From: Hymenobacter sediminicola
Lineage (GTDB): Bacteria; Bacteroidota; Bacteroidia; Cytophagales; Hymenobacteraceae
DNA length: 64,000 bases
Assembly: GCF_014250515.1 (NCBI RefSeq)
Contig: NZ_CP060202.1
Span: 2,973,001 to 3,037,000, forward strand
Direction: 5' to 3'
Shown here: piece by piece, positions 61,472 through 64,000 of the stretch
Numbering within the stretch: position 1 is the first letter of the stretch
Layout of the letters: every line of letters begins with the position of its first letter
Made by a program: the position numbers and the translations under genes
Notes under the pieces: generated by a model
The model's input: the letters and a program-made list of their open reading frames with translations, nothing else
Told to the model about the DNA's origin: nothing
Databases searched by the model: none

Positions 61472-63337
61472 ATGAAAATGCTGATACCGCTGAGTCAGCA
61501 GCAGTTTTTCGGCAGCTTTATCCATTGGTCTATGCTCTGTTCGACTACTCTGCTGCTGCCCTCGCCCCTGGGCCACCACTACTATTCCGGTTGCTACCTG
61601 CTGGCCTTTGGGCTGATGCTGCTATTGCTGCTACATGCGGGCTATCGGCGCGGCTACCCGTTGCAGACGTGGCTGGTGTTGCTGGCAGCCAGCACGCTGG
61701 CCTTTATTGTGGGTACCAAGCTGATTACACTGCCCACCGAAGCATGGCCGGCACTGCTGCACGGTATCTGGCCCGATTCTACAGCCCGCTCCGTGCTGGG
61801 GGGCGGACTGGGTTTCGTTGGGGCGCTGCTGGTGTTGCGGCGGTGGCTGGGCTTCAGGTGGCACGTCGTGGATGCATTTGCGGGGCCGCTCTGCGCGGGG
61901 CTGGTGGTGCAGTGCATCGGGTGCCTGCTCACGGGCTGCTGCTTCGGGGCTCCTACAGATGGCAGCTGGGGCCTGACATATGCGGCGGGCACGCTGCCGT
62001 ACCAATTGCAGCTCCAGCAGGGCCTGCTGGACACCCATGCCGCGCATTCGCTGGCGGTGCACCCAACTCAGCTCTACACGCTACTACTATGCGCCGGTGT
62101 GTGGCTTGTGCTGCATCTGACGCGCCACCGCCAGTGGCCGGCGGGCAGCCGGGCGTTGTTGCAGGCCGGGTTGTTAGTGGCGGGTCGGCTGCTCATCGAG
62201 TTCTGGCGCGACCCGGCCGGCGAACCGGTAGGCTCATCTGTAGTAGCCCTTGGCCGCTTGCAGATGCTCCAATTGCAATGGCTGCTTTTGCCCTGTGCTG
62301 TGCTTCTGCTGGGTAGCTGGCTCTGGCTGATCCGATATGCGACACCCACACCTGACGAAGCACCCGAAAACCGGCCGGTACGGAACCTGCTTGGCGCTCT
62401 TGGGCTATTGGCATTTGCCGCGCTGCTCCCAGCCGGAGCCCTCACACTGCCCGAATTGCTGGTAGTAAAAGCTGTATTGCTGGCAGTTGTTGTATTAGCC
62501 ACGGCCACCATTCTACGGGGCGCACTAGCGGCACGCCGGGCTGGGTTGCCGCTGGCCGCATTGGCTGTGGTCCTGCTTTTCTCCAACCAGATTCCGGCCG
62601 ATACTACCAGCAATGAGCAGCATTGGTCGTTTACGGTTGGCGCCGGAAACGGTGAATTTGCGCGTGAGCAGCAGCCCTATGATAATGAAGGCTGTGGCAG
62701 TCCACCTCCCACCCAACCTTTCCGGCATAGCTACCGGTCTGTAAGTGTAGATGCCACCAGCAGCTGGAAACCAGATCCAACTGACCGCCCGGAGGCTGAG
62801 AACGAGGCTGGGCTACGGCTCATGGTCGGCCGCGACCAGCAACACACCATTGGCCGGCCTGACACCGTAAAATCGACCTTTCTGTTCGCCATCAACCCGC
62901 ACTACATGCTGAATCGGCGCTGGTTTGGAATCGGGGGCGGACTCCTGCTGGGTACTCTTGGATACAGCAAAACAGCCGGCGACACGTACCAGCCACTCGT
63001 GGCCGCACCTCATTTCACCACCTGGATAGGGCGGCGCGAGTACCTATATGTGCAAGGCGACGTGAACACGCCCACCCAGGGTCTCGGCAATCCGGCACTA
63101 CGCGTAGGGGTGGGTTCCCGGTTCCGTTCGAGCGGACGCTATAGCGTGCTGCTGGGTATGTCCACTGGCAGTGGCTACCCCACGCCTCCCGGTGTAAATG
63201 ATAAAGCATTTTTCGTTGAATCAAGCCTGCAAATCAGCCCGCGCTGGCAGGTGCAACCCTACCTCACGTTGGGTGGCCGCGAGTTCCGGCAAGCACACGT
63301 GCAGCTGCGCTACGCGCTACCGCCCCGCAATCGGTAG
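61472..63337 (+). CDS. Lgt-like membrane protein fused to a beta-strand-rich C-terminal domain
   Basis: A 621-residue protein. Residues about 25-290 carry membrane helices and motifs of prolipoprotein diacylglyceryl transferase relatives: LGGGLGFVGALLVLRR, CIGCLLTGCCFGAPTDGSWG near 150, HPTQLYTLLL near 196, and LLIEFWRDPAGEP. Further helices follow to about residue 385. The last 225 residues have alternating strands (WSFTVGAGNGEF, FGIGGGLLLGTLGYSK, VQLRYALPP-end) like a small outer-membrane-type or porin-like domain. The residue before IGC is Cys where family members commonly have Arg, so activity is uncertain. The ATG at 61472 is chosen; 61478 is an alternative. Confidence 0.7.
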   Translation: MKMLIPLSQQQFFGSFIHWSMLCSTTLLLPSPLGHHYYSGCYLLAFGLMLLLLLHAGYRRGYPLQTWLVLLAASTLAFIVGTKLITLPTEAWPALLHGIWPDSTARSVLGGGLGFVGALLVLRRWLGFRWHVVDAFAGPLCAGLVVQCIGCLLTGCCFGAPTDGSWGLTYAAGTLPYQLQLQQGLLDTHAAHSLAVHPTQLYTLLLCAGVWLVLHLTRHRQWPAGSRALLQAGLLVAGRLLIEFWRDPAGEPVGSSVVALGRLQMLQLQWLLLPCAVLLLGSWLWLIRYATPTPDEAPENRPVRNLLGALGLLAFAALLPAGALTLPELLVVKAVLLAVVVLATATILRGALAARRAGLPLAALAVVLLFSNQIPADTTSNEQHWSFTVGAGNGEFAREQQPYDNEGCGSPPPTQPFRHSYRSVSVDATSSWKPDPTDRPEAENEAGLRLMVGRDQQHTIGRPDTVKSTFLFAINPHYMLNRRWFGIGGGLLLGTLGYSKTAGDTYQPLVAAPHFTTWIGRREYLYVQGDVNTPTQGLGNPALRVGVGSRFRSSGRYSVLLGMSTGSGYPTPPGVNDKAFFVESSLQISPRWQVQPYLTLGGREFRQAHVQLRYALPPRNR

Positions 63338-63345
63338 TCTTGGCT

Positions 63346-63576
63346 TCAGCCACCGAAGCGCCGCACCAGCCACAGGAGCAGGCTCAGCACCACACTTACC
63401 AGCAGCATCGACACGATGGGTGCGTAGAACCGAAACCCCGGCCGCTCGATGCGGATGTCGCCGGGCAGCCGGCCGAACCAACCCAGTAGGCTGCCGCCCC
63501 CTAACCACAGAAAAGCGCCAAAGGCTACGACAATGAGGCCTAGAATGACAAGCATTTTACCAGGTTGAGGCTGCAT
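63346..63576 (-). CDS. DUF2905-like small membrane protein
   Basis: A 76-residue protein with two membrane helices (MLVILGLIVVAFGAFLWLGG and FYAPIVSMLLVSVVLSLLLWLV, shown as ILGLIVVAFGAFLW and IVSMLLVSVVLSLLLW) joined by GRLPGDIRIERPGFRFYAPI. The central GRLPGDIRIE is the DUF2905 signature. The function is unknown. It is convergent with the Lgt-like gene, eight bases apart. Confidence 0.88.
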   Translation of the reverse strand: MQPQPGKMLVILGLIVVAFGAFLWLGGGSLLGWFGRLPGDIRIERPGFRFYAPIVSMLLVSVVLSLLLWLVRRFGG

Positions 63577-63666
63577 AGAAAGCGGCGTAGCAGGGCTTCG
63601 TGTATCGTTAAGACAAATAGCTGATGCGGCACATATGGTGCGCAAAGCGAAGGATTCGCATTACAC

Positions 63667-64000
63667 TTACCCTTGTCCAAACACTGGCTCTATCCGGCCT
63701 TCCTGATTAATCTGCAGCACGGCTTCGTAGTTTTTGCCGGTTTTGGCGGATACAAACCCGCGGATGACGCTGGTTTTGCCTTTGCGCAGCAACTGGTTCA
63801 TCTGGGTGTCGGTGAGGGTTTTGCCGCCCCACTCGAAGGGCACGCGGAACTGGCAGTCCTCGCGGAAGCGGGAGCAGCCCCAGGCGCTTTTGCCGCGCAG
63901 CATCTGGCCCAGCCGGCACACCGGGCACGGAATCTGGCCAGGGTCCTGGGGCGTGGTGGGCTTGCTTTCGGCGGCGCGCACCAGCTCCAGCGTGCGGGCC
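63667..64000 (-). CDS. topB: DNA topoisomerase III, C-terminal end only
   Basis: The frame is open to the right edge and ends at 63667, giving the last 111 residues. The segment IPCPVCRLGQMLRGKSAWGCSRFREDCQFRVPFEW (shown as CPVCRLGQMLRGKSAWGC and FREDCQFRVPFEW) is the C-terminal zinc-finger-like part of type IA topoisomerases, and TDTQMNQLLRKGKTSVIRGF matches the TopB tail in Bacteroidota. TopA is possible but the tail fits TopB better. Confidence 0.75.
   Translation of the reverse strand, partial: ARTLELVRAAESKPTTPQDPGQIPCPVCRLGQMLRGKSAWGCSRFREDCQFRVPFEWGGKTLTDTQMNQLLRKGKTSVIRGFVSAKTGKNYEAVLQINQEGRIEPVFGQG

Noticed and set aside
61381..62316. Frame overlapping the Lgt-like gene in another phase
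   Set aside because: The Lgt-like frame has recognised motifs and helices; this one is Ala/Gly-rich without structure.
1..64000. tRNA, rRNA or known riboswitch
   Set aside because: No cloverleaf, rRNA core or TPP/cobalamin/lysine riboswitch pattern was recognised by eye; a covariance-model search would be decisive.

Overview
The window looks like a chromosomal segment of a GC-rich member of the Bacteroidota, most likely Hymenobacter or a close relative. Four things point there: a SusC/SusD pair, TAnnTTTG-type -7 promoter elements ahead of several genes, malate:quinone oxidoreductase, and genes that start without obvious Shine-Dalgarno sequences. The genus is an inference from protein style; there is no rRNA gene to test it. 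I saw no tRNA, rRNA, CRISPR array, prophage or intact insertion sequence.

Positions 1-15.97 kb hold a pectin utilisation locus. One minus-strand operon runs kduD, kduI, susC, susD, kdgF, a pectinesterase/pectate lyase fusion and a tagaturonate reductase that leaves the window on the left. A LacI-family regulator (TTG start) diverges from kduD. Next to it a second minus-strand unit encodes a CE12-like acetylesterase/GH28 fusion and a GH105/DUF4350-like fusion. A 26-bp dyad with 24 of 26 bases identical lies upstream of both units and is the probable LacI operator. Together the genes cover polymer de-esterification, cleavage, outer-membrane import, release of unsaturated uronate, and its conversion through KdgF, KduI and KduD towards 2-keto-3-deoxygluconate.

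Positions 16-35.7 kb are a mixed housekeeping and accessory region: nicotinamidase, two BLUF photoreceptors, an MscS channel, Mqo, a CtlX-type hydrolase, a voltage-gated K+ channel with a C-terminal zinc ribbon, cold shock protein, NmrA-like and DUF1624-like proteins. It also has a 21-bp tandem repeat array, a REP-like inverted repeat, and hutU with a decayed copy of its own 3' end about 1.2 kb away. Positions 35.9-46.3 kb carry a vanadium-type haloperoxidase, an MBL-fold enzyme, hutG, a YebC-type regulator, an RluF-like pseudouridine synthase with a long basic tail, and small exported proteins.

Positions 46.4-54.2 kb carry a biotin cluster: bioB, an unknown exported protein coupled to bioF, then bioD, bioA and a beta-ketoacyl synthase whose start overlaps the bioA stop. 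A Crp/Fnr-type regulator and an exported alpha/beta hydrolase sit in the middle. Positions 54.3-64 kb carry an M28 peptidase, then lysC and lysA preceded by a candidate attenuator with a lysine-rich leader peptide, an NAD(P)-binding/DUF2867 protein, an Lgt-like protein fused to a beta-strand-rich domain, a DUF2905-like protein, and the end of a topoisomerase III gene cut by the right edge.

A recurring layout in 41.3-46.5 kb is a TAnnTTTG/TAnnTTGC element followed at once by a GC-rich hairpin and a T-run, 35-60 bases before the start codon. It precedes five genes.
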